A DNA stretch of 64,000 bases from Lineus longissimus (Eukaryota; Nemertea; Pilidiophora; Heteronemertea; Lineidae), in NCBI RefSeq assembly GCF_910592395.1, contig NC_088318.1:16430349-16494348 (forward strand), read 5' to 3'. The notes under the pieces are model-generated. The model saw only the letters and a list, made by a program, of their open reading frames with translations. It was not told where the DNA came from and did not search any database. The position numbers and the translations under genes were made by a program. Below, in pieces: positions 37,301 through 48,391 of this stretch (within the stretch, counting starts at the first letter, position 1; the number at the start of each line of letters is the position of its first letter).

Positions 37301-40300
37301 GCAAAGTGATCTTGTAGCAAGGTTCCCACCTGGGTCATGGGTTTCCATTCCAAGCACTGCCAAACTCGTTTGCAACCATCAGCAAGTTGCTTTACTTCGA
37401 TTGCTCAAGCTTTGAATGAGACATAAAACCATGAATCCTAGTTTCTGATGTCTATGTTAAGGTAAAGACCCCATAGTTGACACCACAGTATCTTGCAATA
37501 CGTTAATGGTAACTTTTTTTTTGACAGGACTGTGTTTCAGTTTAGTCTTCATCAAAACTTCGATCCTTGTGTGTGCTAAAATAAGGATATCAATTCACTA
37601 TCTTCTCTTTTTTGCTGAACATTATGAAAAAAAGTTTGATTCAAATGTAATTGCTGACAAACAGGAAAAAACAATTTGGTGTTTCGTTTACACTACAGGA
37701 CACAGTACATCACAGCATGCAGAGAATTCATCACAAAATCTATATCTAGCTTTTTTCACAAAGTTGTCTTTAAAAGTTTCTCCATACAAAACTACTCAGA
37801 AATAAACTACATGTAATTGCACTCAACAACATTAGAGAGGTTGTTAATTTTTCTTCACACATATCACAGCAGATGAAATTGTTTCAAAGAATGCTGGAGA
37901 TATCTGTTTCATAAGCCATAATTTTGAGACATTTTACAATGAGTGAAAGCAAGAATTGATAAACTGACTGGTCTCTATTAACTCTTGGTGAAAGAAATAA
38001 GCTTTTCAACCTTACCCCCATCTCCTAGAATGATATGATTTAAAGATAAAATCATACTTCAGACACTAATGTTAGGTGAAAGAGGTATAGAAGTGATCCT
38101 CGACTGGTTAAGAATATTCTGGCATTGGGGTTTGCTTGACCTTGTAGTAAGGTTTAAACTGACAAACTTTCTGCAGAATACAACCAGCCAACCAAAGTAA
38201 ATGCACTAATTCAACAAAAAAATTGATATTACCGGTAGAGATGTTACGTTAGAACAACCATGTAACTTGTTTGAAAATAAGTAAAGAACATGTACCCCCT
38301 CTGATATTTATTTATTTACTAATTAGTTTATTACATGACATTTCAATAAATATGTTATTCTTATATATTGTTATTTAAAACCGGTCCTCTCTGATCAAGG
38401 AACGCGCTTTGGGTGATGGACTTACCCAGTCAAGCTTCTTCAAGTCCTCGAGATCATTCCCATCAAGTTCATCTCCAGGAAGTTTCTGCAATATACAAGT
38501 ACAGATAAATTCTGTCCAAATCAAAAACAAAATATAGTTTTCCAATGTACTTTCTATGATGACAGGGTGAAAAAATAATGTAATCTTGTTTTCAATTCGA
38601 AAGCACTACAAAACACTACCCGATATCGGAGAACTGTATCTCCTAAGTACTAAAAGAATTTGTGATGAAAGGAAATTGCACAAGTTTCTGGATTCATGCC
38701 ATCTTAGATGGCATGTTGAGTGGACATATTTTTCAAACTGCACTATCAATTCCTGTCAGATTTATCAAACAGTTTGATACTAAAAGAATCTCTGGATATT
38801 TTACACCACATGCAGCGTGGTGATTGTACTGTTACCATGGACATGATGGAGGTTCTGGAAATTATAGGAAATCCTAAAGGAGAAGGAAGTTAGCTGAATT
38901 CCATTAATTGCTGGCCAGAAGCACCATATATTCCCACCTCCCAAAGCCAGAATCACTCTTCCCTGATATGAAGGTGGCAGAATTTACTTACGCTTTCTTG
39001 CGTTGATATCTTTTCGAGGAAATGTATAAGCTCTTGGGCCTCGGCGACGAGCGCCCGACACACTGCCTTGTAATGGTTGGCCGCATCTGATGCAACAGCC
39101 ACATGGTGTGTACATGCCTAGAAAAGACAGAAAAGGGAGTCAGTTTTCACATAGATTGGAAACATGGCCATAAAAGTGTTAAGGTTGTTGAGCCAACAAT
39201 TGACTTGAGGTCATCACAGGCTCATTTCTCTGATAAATCTCTATAGGGCACATATTTGTGTTGGCTGAAGAGCGGTTTTCAAAACCTTAAAAACCTTTAT
39301 ATTTCGCACTTATATATATCACCTGAAACAGCTTATTTCAATGACGTCTACCCAGTGTCGGAGAAAGAGCTACCCAATACTCTGCTCTGAGTAGAATTCA
39401 CACTTACCTTGAGAACATCTTCAAATGTGAGGCCACCCTTTTCCTCCTCCTGGTCATTCTCTATGCCCTCGTCACACTCCGTATCACTATTTTTACCGTC
39501 GTCATTTCCCGTCATCTTCATGATCAAACCCTCCAGATCCGCACTGAGCGACCTCTCCTCAGACTCTTCGAGGCCATAATCCAATGCTCGGTAAATCACC
39601 AGCCCCAATGATTCAATCAGCTGAAAGTAGAAAGAAAACAAGACGCATGAGATTGAGATTGGACCGAGAATGGTCCTGGTTCGGGCCAGAAACTGTAAAC
39701 GGCCCAACTGTCAGGCAATTCACAAAAATTTCTGACAAAATCAAAATTATCATGATTTTTATTTTAGCAAACTACAAAATACTCTACAATTTTTATAAAA
39801 CGCCTGCAAAAATGTAAATTCTCCACAATACTGTAATATATCTGGCCATATTGCCATTAACATCCCCCCCCCTATGGCAAACAATTTTCACACGATATGA
39901 AAATAAGACTTAGTGATTTAAACTTATAGGCAAACACCCAATATTTAACTTATTTAGTAATAATTTGAAGTAGATCAATAAGGACTACATAAAATAGTCA
40001 AATATGGTTTTAAGCTGGTTTCCCCATAAGGCCTACATGATTTTCAAGCTTCAAAAGCATTTAAACTCAACACAGTTAAATCTCATTCCAAAGCTTGACG
40101 TTACTATATAACCATTGCAGTATACCATTTACTCCCACAATATGAAAATAATATGAACGGACAAACATCTTATGAAATTGAGAACACCTTGAAATAAATC
40201 CATTTTATTCAGATTCATCAAGAGGTTGGAATCCGTGACAAGGTTAGGGTGCCCTCAACGTCATCCCAGATCTGCCCCAACCACCCACCTACCCCCAGAT

Positions 40301-43300
40301 CTGCCACTATCCAACCACCCACCTACCCCCAGATCTGCCACTATCCAACCACCCACCTACCCCCAGATCTGCCACTATCCAACCATCCACCTACCCCCTT
40401 CTAAGTCTTCCCATATCAAATCAAACCGAAGAACAATATCTCATCAACGGAAATTTCCTGTTCCGTCAGCGATAATTTACCGATCCCAAGTTTTGAACCA
40501 AAGCCGGGGCAAGGTCACACTGTTGCGTAGGAGGAAATATTGACTCAAATCACTAGATATGCCTTCTCGATGAGGTCATCATCAGATATGTACTTCTACA
40601 CCATTAGCAACCGTAACTATGCGCGGCACTGAAGGGCAACACACAGTTTAGCTGGAGATGTGGTGCAGCAATGCCTCACATCTCGCATCACTGTAACTAG
40701 AAGTACGGAAGTGACATCTCGTTCCAAAATACTGTCGAGGAAAGGGATCTTGATTATGACACAGGAATGGAAAATACCATTTAACTGGTATGGTGAGACC
40801 AAAGTCATTGTTTATTTTTTAGCTATGCTGGCTTTGCAGTGTTGCTATAGTAAAAACTTGAATAATCACAATATTATATAAATATTGCCCTACATGTTGG
40901 GTAACATGCCGATTGTCGCCCGACGGGATGCAATGTCTCCCGAGGCTTTCTCGAAGGGGCGACATTCGGCACATTCTCGGCATTATTATATAAATATTGC
41001 CCCCCCCCCCCATGGAGTGTAACATGCTGAGTGTCATCACGCAAGAAGACATGGTAAAATGTCAACCAGCTGGAGCGGGCAACATTACGAATACCACACA
41101 GTCACGCATCAGCCAATCATATTCATGGTATCTCACTAGAGGTGTGAGATTAACAACTTTTTACTTGAACATTATTATTATTATTATATCACCAGCACAA
41201 CCATTAATTTTATTAACACATTTCCATTAGCACAGTAATCTGGCATACCCTAATACCACCCTGACCTTGTTTCATATCACCTCGAGAGAGAGTCCAGCTT
41301 GGATGTGATTATTAAAGAAACACCAGTGGTTAGTATTATTCAACTTTAATTACACTTCAGTTCTTAATTATCATTTCATAAATTTATAACAGCACATTTA
41401 TACACCGGACAACTTTCACACAAGCAGAGGAGCTTTCCCTGTAAAAGGCGGCCTGGATAACTTTCACACAAGCAGAGGAGCTTTCCTTGTAAAAGGCCGC
41501 GAGGAGCCGCCTTTTACAGGGAAAGCTCCTCTGCTTGTGTGAAAGTTGTTAAAGCCCATGGAATTACTAACCCAATCCTCAGCTGCATTAATCTACTAAC
41601 ACTACAGTGGCACCCATGATCAACCTATTACCTAGATGTTAGCCTTTGTGGGGGGCTTGTGATTGCCCAGCATCTTTTAAAAACATGGCGAATCTTAATG
41701 TACTTTCAGGAGAATTTTCCAGTTGACCGCGGGACAATTTTTGCAGCGACACACCAAGTCCAGTTGCCACCCGTAGTCAATAGCCCTGTGACATACATTG
41801 TCTTGTACTGTGACAGGCCCTTCCGACTAGTATTCGACAAGACTGGTGGGATGTCCGGAATAATGAACACAAACCTACCAAAATTTTCATCGGAAGGAAG
41901 TAGATGTGTGCCGTCTCGTCATCTTGTCAAGAGCAGACGCAATGGCACTGCTCACTTTGACTATTCTAAGTGGAATGGTCAGTCCTTTTGCGGCTCTACA
42001 AATAAAGATTCCCCGGGGAGATTTCAATTGGTGGAAGGGACCAACCACCGGGTGCAGAAGGAGCATGGGGTCAGCAGCAAGGCTACCAGACAGGGGACAG
42101 GCTACCCTAGAGATGACGACCAACCTCGAAGTGGTGCGATACTACGAGGCTCCAATTATCAGAGTTGTCCGATACCACAAGCCTCCCGTTATCAGAGATG
42201 TTCGCTGCGACAAGACGGGTCTCAGAGCTGTTCAATACAACACGTCTCTGGGCCTCAGAGCTGTTTTAGAACACAGGATCAATTGAAGATGTCTCGTTTC
42301 CAAAGCAATGGTAACATTAGGCATACGGCTCATAAGCTAAGAAAAAATCCAACTTTTGCTGCAGCCACTGTCCCATCCCAACAACGTGGTCGACAGGGTA
42401 CTAACGGTATTTGCCATCTGAGAGAAAATGAACAATGCATTGACCAAATCATTTTTGATCGTGTGAGTGAATGCTTTTAAATCCAGAAAGTTGCCGGTTG
42501 CCGGTACCTCTCATCTACCTTCAGCAGGAAGTGCAGAATGACTTCCTCACGTAGGTGGAGCAATGTGTCAACCACACCCTCCTGCAAACAGCAACTTACT
42601 GCAGTTAGGAATGACTCCCTCATAAATGACAAACAATGTGTCAAACACACCCTCCTGCTCACAGCCAATTGCACAGTAATAAGGAATGAAGGTCGAGCAA
42701 TAGCTGATCAGTACCTGAGAAACTTGACAAAAGCAAAGGAAGTTGGGTCACAGATATTACAAGTTCAGAGGACGAACAAATCCCACTTGTATAAGGGCTG
42801 CTTACCCTTGATTTTTTTTGGTGTAAGATGGTCAACAACAAAAAAGTATTTTCCCAAAAATATGTGTAGTCTCTGAAATTATATGTGTACTATTGCTAAT
42901 AAATGTGTAGTGCCTATAGGTACACATTAGCTGCGCTTACACCACGAAATATTGGTGGACCAATTGCACTTACACCACCACATTGCCGCGACAAATTGGT
43001 TCGGCAATCCATTGCCGATACAAATTGCCGAGCGAATTTGTCCCACCAAGCTTGATGGTCCAAATTCGCCCGGCTTGTTAAAAGCTCGGCTTTGTCGTGG
43101 TGTAAGCGCAAATGGATCGGCAATTAGCTAGTTAGATGGTTCGGCTCCAGGCGGCGCTTTCGAAATGGCGCTTTCTGCCAAGGCTTTCCGCGTACTGCTT
43201 ATTGTTTGCGCGCCATCTGTAGCCGGATTTTATAACTAGCTGCAGCGCTGGTGTAAGCGCTTGGTGGATTTTCGATGGTGCGGCATTGGTTCCCGAACCA

Positions 43301-46300
43301 AGATTGGTGGTCCATTTTCATGTGGTGTAAGTGCGGCTTATAAAATCTCATTCTCTGCAGTTTTTTATTGGAATGCAAAGTCAAGTTACCCGAGGGTATT
43401 GTGGATCTGGTCATTGCAGACAACTTGGACTGTCACTGCCCATTAGTAACGTGTACATAGGAGTCACTCTAGTTTCTGACAACCGCTCTTGGCCTCTTTG
43501 AATGTGTAAAAGTATGAAGCTCTGTGTATGTTAAGCTTGATCATATCAATCAATGATGTACATTTGAAGATCACACAGTACATGCAGTAGAGGTTTCTTG
43601 ATATATTACCAACATTGGGTTTTATGACCAACCTCTCCATCCGAGGACTACTCGATTAGCAATTCGATATGGCTGCACTGTAGCCCCTGGTAACACCCCT
43701 ACGTCACATGCCGTGTCACCTACAGAATCTGCATCTACATCCCTGCCAAGCTCAGAGCGACATGCGCCTGGTTTTGCTGTGGTGGGTCACAGTTATTGGA
43801 ACGAGACATTTGGTTCAAATCAGCATGCAAACAAATCAGTAGCACATGATCAGATTTTTAATGATAGAGCAATACAAAGCAATTAAACTTCAATATTATG
43901 AAAGCAAGATTTTGGCACCAACCACAATGCCATCAGGTCAATGGCGTGTCATGTAACATTTATGTAAGTTCAATGACGATCCTGAAGAGACGTAGTAGAA
44001 AAGCGGAATAATGTTGCATGTAAGTCACTAGCCAAATTCGAGAATCGACTCGAACTCCAGTGCAAATCCGCCATTGGCGCAGAAAACTATTTCTCTTGGC
44101 CTTGATCCTGGTATTGGTACATAATACTCACCAAGGTCAACATGCATCAGAAAAACATTGCTTTAAATTGCTGCAGATATTTTAACTCATATTTCTAAAA
44201 TATCATTCCATACAAATAGCTCTGATGACAGTTAAATCAAATAGTACTGGCAACAACATTATATCAGGTTAGCTTTAGAACTCAATTTTCGCATGCCGCG
44301 AATGCACATGTTGCCTATCAAGCGGCACCGAACAAGCGAGAACATTCCAAATGGCCAGGTTATTACTGTGGAAGTGATCATCATCTAATCGACTGTGTGC
44401 TACACTTTTCTCATCATCATATCACACAGCAATGCACTCTGTGAGCATGTACACACTCTCCCTCAATCAGCGTGGATTTTGTCATACGGACATTAGTGTC
44501 GTAATGTGGGGATGAGTTATGATGAAACAGGCTATCGAAGGAGAAAATTGTGTTCAAGGAAATGACAACAGACTTGCACGTTAGACGTATAGCCCGGAAT
44601 GGACGAGCAAAAAGTGATCAGATATCGGTGTTGTAAAGAACACATTATGACAGTCTATCAGCATATGCTCTATAGTGAGTACAAAGTCTGTGCTGAGCCT
44701 ATCATCGAACTTTCTGTTTCTTAGGCCAATATGTTAACACACTGGATAAAATAAACTTCATACATAGGATATCAATCGGTAGAATTAACCCTCTGAAGTT
44801 TTGAAAATTGATATTTTGGGATGAATCAGTAATGCCTCTGCAATGTTTGTAGTTGAAATGAACTTGGCATTTACTGCAGTAGTAGAATGCCTTCTGCCAT
44901 TTGAAGAATGTTATTAGTAAGACTGGTGTTCTGATCTTCATGCGCCTGTGCTCAGATCACCGCTGTGAAATCAACACTTCTAAGGCAAGTAATTGACAAA
45001 GAAGTGCTAGCTTCTGTAGCAACTCCAGCTCAGTACTGGGAGGATGTGGGTGTGAAAAAGCACCACTCAAAAGGAAGATAAAATAAACTTAACATTGTCT
45101 TTCATCCCACGAGAGGGTAAATCATATCAGAATATTTTATCACCAGAAAGAATTTAATGGAAGTTACGCATCGATAATAACTCCAAATGCCATCTGCTGA
45201 TCGTCAGTATCATCCTACACAAAAAGTGCATTAGCGTATTCCAGTTTCTTTGACATTCTCGATTGTACAGTGATAACGGATTAGTGAGATCAACTATGTC
45301 AAAGAAGAGGATGCAAAAAGGGAACAAACGTTTGTCAATCGTATGCGATTACAATAGAACCTCCCTTAGCGGACACCTCTCTATTAGGGACAACCTCTCT
45401 ATTAAGCACACTAGTTTTGGTCCCAAGTTGGTTGTTTCCATTCAATTTGACCTCTCTAATCATGCCTTTCTCACAGTTTGCTTAGTTTCTAGTGTGTATC
45501 ACTGCAGTTTCTCATACCATTGTACGCCATATGCGCTATGAGCTGGGTACTACTATGCCACCACCTGGTGTCCTCAAAACTGCATGAGATGCCTTAGGTT
45601 TTTACCAGGCCATTCAAAACTTCCTATTTCCATAAGCGCTTCACAACAAGTTTCTTAAAGCTCAAATTGCCAGCAGAAAGAAGGTTTTGCGTACAGACAT
45701 GCGAGCCTATCTGTTAATACAATTCAATGGGAATTTCTTTATTTGTCCGCCCATTTTCCAGTGCTCGATGAGTCATAAACAAACAGAAATGAGAGTTGGA
45801 ATCTCTAATTTCCCCCTTGAGACCTTACTGAAGAGTATATTGAAGAATATCACTCCCATGGGGCTATTATTTCTTCTACATGTACAAGAGCCAACAAGCA
45901 GATGATCGAACACAATGTTAGGTTGAGTTGGTGGGAGGGTAATGTGAGATTGTGTAGAATTACTGGACTTCGTATTTGCCTTTTGAAGGCGAAACAAGTC
46001 CAGTAAGATAATCTTCATAAACCTGCCAAACAAACTCCCTCATTAGAAGAATCCATGTATCAAAGGAGGCAATATCGCCCACAGAACCCCAGCAAGTGAT
46101 TGATCAGTGAAGCCAACACAGCCACAATCAAAGCAGGAGCTCCTTCCTCAAGGGAAGCAATTAGCAAGAACGCATCTGCTAGGCTAGAAAAATAGGACAG
46201 ACACGAGATCTCAGTAGACTAGATTAGCTTCTCAGACTAGAGGCTGTGCTAAAGTCTGGAAGAAGAAAAGCTAAGTGCCAAATTTATCAGAATAGCGCAT

Positions 46301-48360
46301 TGTCGAAAATTTTATAGAATGGATAACGTTCGAGAAGTTCAAAACCACATGCAACCGATCTCAGAACTCAATTTTTCCCCTCTGCTGTCAGAAAATCAGT
46401 ACATGCTACGAAATAGCTGAATCAATCCCATTTGCCCGGATACATCATTCATTCATGCTTTCACAGAAGCAATTAGATGAATGTCAGGAGCCACGGCCCC
46501 ACATATTACTCAAACTCAATTTACATCATATCATTACAGATTAGCAATAATTCGGGATGTTATATAAGGTTTTATTATTTACTTTCAAATGATGGTATAT
46601 CACTGTTGGAGGCACACTGGCATGACCATGACTTCCTAAGCCTAGGCACATGTAACAAAGTAACACAAAAATCAGACACAGGCCAGGTTGTCCTTAACAG
46701 AGAGTTTCTTCTGTTCTTCTCTGGCAGTAGCGTCATACCGCTCTTAGTCTTATCAAAGGATCAACCAACTCCAACACCATGGCTACACAACATGTCACTG
46801 ATGTCCCGCAATATTTGAATTCTGGTCCCACAGGACTGTTTTCTTATTGATTTTCGGCGTTATCTCTCGTATTACATGTATCAGGCATAACTTCCGCGAC
46901 TGATGAATATACTATACATGGCCAGTGCAGTGTCCCGCGGCACAATCAAATGAAACATTCCATCACGCTAGAATGTTTTTCATGTTGGTTGCATCAGTAC
47001 TAATGGGTATAGAGATAATGGGAGAGCGCTTGGCTTCTTGACTGTCTGGGACGAAATGAAATACATTGTGTGTGTAATGTCCAAATTGGCCTTTTTCTCC
47101 ATTGGTTTGAGTCAACTTTTTTTGAAGAGGTTGCATGTTCTTTTCAAAAGGTGCCATAACAAATACTGTGCCCCACAACATCTTAAAACAAGAAAACAAA
47201 ATCTTTGATACTTACGTCTCCTGGTTTGTTTGCCTTATCTGAAACGATATTTTTTGGAAAACTATAGATGGCGATATATAATCAACCATGCCAAACATGG
47301 GCTTTGGATTTTTTCCATTCTTCAAGTAGAAGGAGAGTATTTTCCAAGCATTATTTCAATATCCTGTCATATTCACAGCCAGGATGGCCACATCAGAAAA
47401 TCAGAATTAGTCGTACAGCCAGGAGGAGCATATCAGAGAATCAGCGTCAGTGGTACAGCCAGGATGGGCACATCAGAGAATCAGTGTCACTGTCAGTGGT
47501 CATTGACAGTGGTAGGAACTGGTAGTGGGATCAGACAGACACTCCTGGCACATCAATAACCTCAAGACAACATATCATCGCCCAATTTCATCATAATGTA
47601 ATGTGCGTATTATCACCGTGCGTATTTTATTGGGAATTAATGTCATAATGTCCGACTCTATGGCAGTAATAATTTAATATGCATGATTCTGCGACATTGT
47701 GATATCATGTTCGTCAGACATTAGTAGAGAACATTGAACAGCGATAACAATTAGCCCTAGACTTAGAGCAAGGCATTTTAACGGGGTGATTCAACCTATC
47801 TTATTCATTTGCCGGGTGACTCAATTGGTCTAGAACTAGAAGGCCTATGACATGACCTGAACAATGTTTTCAGATACCTGCCACATACACTCAACATGCA
47901 GTGATGATGTCACAGCTGTTTTTATACACTGCAATGCATTGCAGAAAAAAACGTTGAAAATAATATGATGGCCTTCAGCTTCTCATAGGCTTGAAAAATA
48001 CCCGATAGTGAAGGAAAATAGGTGAAACGTTTCACTTATCCAGTATGAGTATGTTTGCTTACCAAATCATGAACTGAAATAAAGAGAAAACTTACCCGCA
48101 GATTTCGGAAAAGGTGGAGCCAGAATCTCAACCGAGCCATCTTGGAAAAGTTTGACAGAATCCAAATTTGCGAAGCAATAACATTGTTGATATTTATCCG
48201 ACCAGACGGTCTTAAATCGTTTCACACACTGATAACAGACGGCCCAAGCTTGTTCTTCATTTAGAGGGGCATTAAATACTTCCACAATCCTGTGTAAGGT
48301 AAATGACAGCGGTTTTTCACCGCTGTCACATTTCGAGCTCGCAGCACCGACTTCAGCCAT
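25376..48360 (-). CDS. SPIRE: Spire-family actin nucleation factor
   Basis: Nucleates actin filaments with formins on vesicles. Fifteen exons, minus strand: 48096-48360, 47216-47238 (23-nt microexon, likely), 39408-39620, 38992-39117, 38426-38485, 37110-37268, 36752-36838, 36137-36260, 34651-34748, 33986-34157, 33552-33799, 28168-28305, 27728-27829, 25990-26090, 25376-25715. In-phase total 751 residues, like human SPIRE1. Order: KIND domain (about 15-190, with [12 protein letters not shown] and [14 protein letters not shown]); WH2-like actin-binding repeats over about 175-350 ([45 protein letters not shown]); an acidic patch (about 386-400); Spir box ([16 protein letters not shown]); and a FYVE-like zinc finger with four C-x2-C pairs (CFTC, CKFC, CSKC, CRDC). 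Start: Met in AAAATGGCT at 48360; Met at 48375 is also in frame. Human has two paralogues and I cannot assign this gene to either. Confidence 0.95.
29404..29624. mobile_element. Long-hairpin foldback element in Spire intron 11
   Basis: Near-perfect inverted arms of about 94 bp (29404-29497 and 29531-29624) around a 33-bp loop. The ends read GTGACTCGCTCTACC and GGTAGAGCGGGTCAC. A partial, diverged relative is at 43746-43793. The family is not recognised. Confidence 0.8.
31188..31490. mobile_element. TTAA-flanked element with CACYTTYAGCRCCA ends
   Basis: TTAA at both ends. Left end CACTTTCAGCACCA, right end inverse CACCTTTAGCGCCA, so related to family B termini but with an unrelated interior. 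About 303 bp and non-coding, in Spire intron 11. Confidence 0.7.
32108..32252. repeat. 29-bp tandem repeat, five units
   Basis: GACTAC recurs at 32121, 32150, 32179, 32208 and 32237, a strict 29-bp period, with TACCGATATCACCAGTAGG in each unit and a few base changes. It lies in a Spire intron. Confidence 0.9.
34233..34574. mobile_element. TTAA-flanked element with AAGGGAACTG ends
   Basis: Left end TTAAAGGGAACTGAAACCGCC and right end GGCGGTTCCAGTTCCCTTTAA, inverted copies with TTAA at both borders, about 342 bp. It ends about 80 bp from the Spire exon starting at 34651. Confidence 0.75.
40268..40398. repeat. 34-bp C-rich tandem repeat
   Basis: AGATCTGCC recurs at 40268, 40297, 40331 and 40365. 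Full units are 34 bp, strongly C-rich on this strand (ACCACCCACCTACCCCC), and the first unit is shorter. In Spire intron 2. Confidence 0.85.
41408..41550. repeat. Three-copy repeat: two direct, one inverted
   Basis: A segment of about 42 bp (AACTTTCACACAAGCAGAGG and on) occurs at 41410-41452 and 41459-41500, and inverted at 41506-41548. The inner pair can fold into a tight hairpin with a five-base loop. A transposon remnant with one duplicated arm is likely. Confidence 0.8.
41659..42480 (+). CDS. Uncharacterised 273-codon open frame antisense in Spire intron 2
   Basis: Not recognised. The longest non-satellite open frame in the window, inside a Spire intron on the opposite strand. A second frame at 41942-42286 is also open for 114 codons and starts [15 protein letters not shown], which looks like a signal peptide. 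At 42120-42280 a 33-bp repeat gives 11-residue units in that frame ([33 protein letters not shown]). The repeat is part of why both frames stay open. It could be a decayed gene, a transposon remnant or chance. Low confidence that it is translated. Confidence 0.25.
   Translation: MIAQHLLKTWRILMYFQENFPVDRGTIFAATHQVQLPPVVNSPVTYIVLYCDRPFRLVFDKTGGMSGIMNTNLPKFSSEGSRCVPSRHLVKSRRNGTAHFDYSKWNGQSFCGSTNKDSPGRFQLVEGTNHRVQKEHGVSSKATRQGTGYPRDDDQPRSGAILRGSNYQSCPIPQASRYQRCSLRQDGSQSCSIQHVSGPQSCFRTQDQLKMSRFQSNGNIRHTAHKLRKNPTFAAATVPSQQRGRQGTNGICHLRENEQCIDQIIFDRVSECF
42929..43340. mobile_element. Inverted-repeat element with GCGCTTACACCAC ends
   Basis: Left end TTAGCTGCGCTTACACCAC and right end GTGGTGTAAGTGCGGCTTA. 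The word GTGGTGTAAGCGC and its inverse recur inside. About 412 bp and non-coding, in Spire intron 2. A TTA/TAA border would fit a PIF/Harbinger-type element, which is inference. Confidence 0.65.
43746..43793. mobile_element. Fragment related to the 29404 foldback element
   Basis: CTCAGAGCGACATGCGCCTG then GTTTTGCTGTGGTGGGTCAC resembles the right arm of the 29404-29624 element with several changes. One arm only. Confidence 0.45.
45350..45465. mobile_element. Partial CAGTAGAACCTC element in Spire intron 2
   Basis: ACAATAGAACCTCCCTTAG, then CGGACACCTCTCTATTAGGG, CTCTCTATTAAGCACACTAG and a TTTCCATTCAATTTGACCTC stretch, in reverse orientation to the 62804 copy. The far end is lost. Confidence 0.6.
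47375..47495. repeat. 40-bp tandem repeat, almost three units
   Basis: ACAGCCAGGA starts at 47375, 47415 and 47455, a 40-bp period, with CACATCAGAGAATCAG in each unit. It lies about 140 bp upstream of the Spire microexon in gene orientation. Confidence 0.85.
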
Positions 48361-48385
48361 TTTGGCTTGTTGCAATTATTTATGT

Positions 48386-48391
48386 CACGTG
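48386..48391. promoter_or_regulatory. CACGTG E-box upstream of Spire
   Basis: A perfect CACGTG palindrome, context GTCACGTGGG, about 26 bp upstream of the chosen Spire start. It suits USF/TFE-type bHLH factors. Functional use is inference. Confidence 0.3.
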
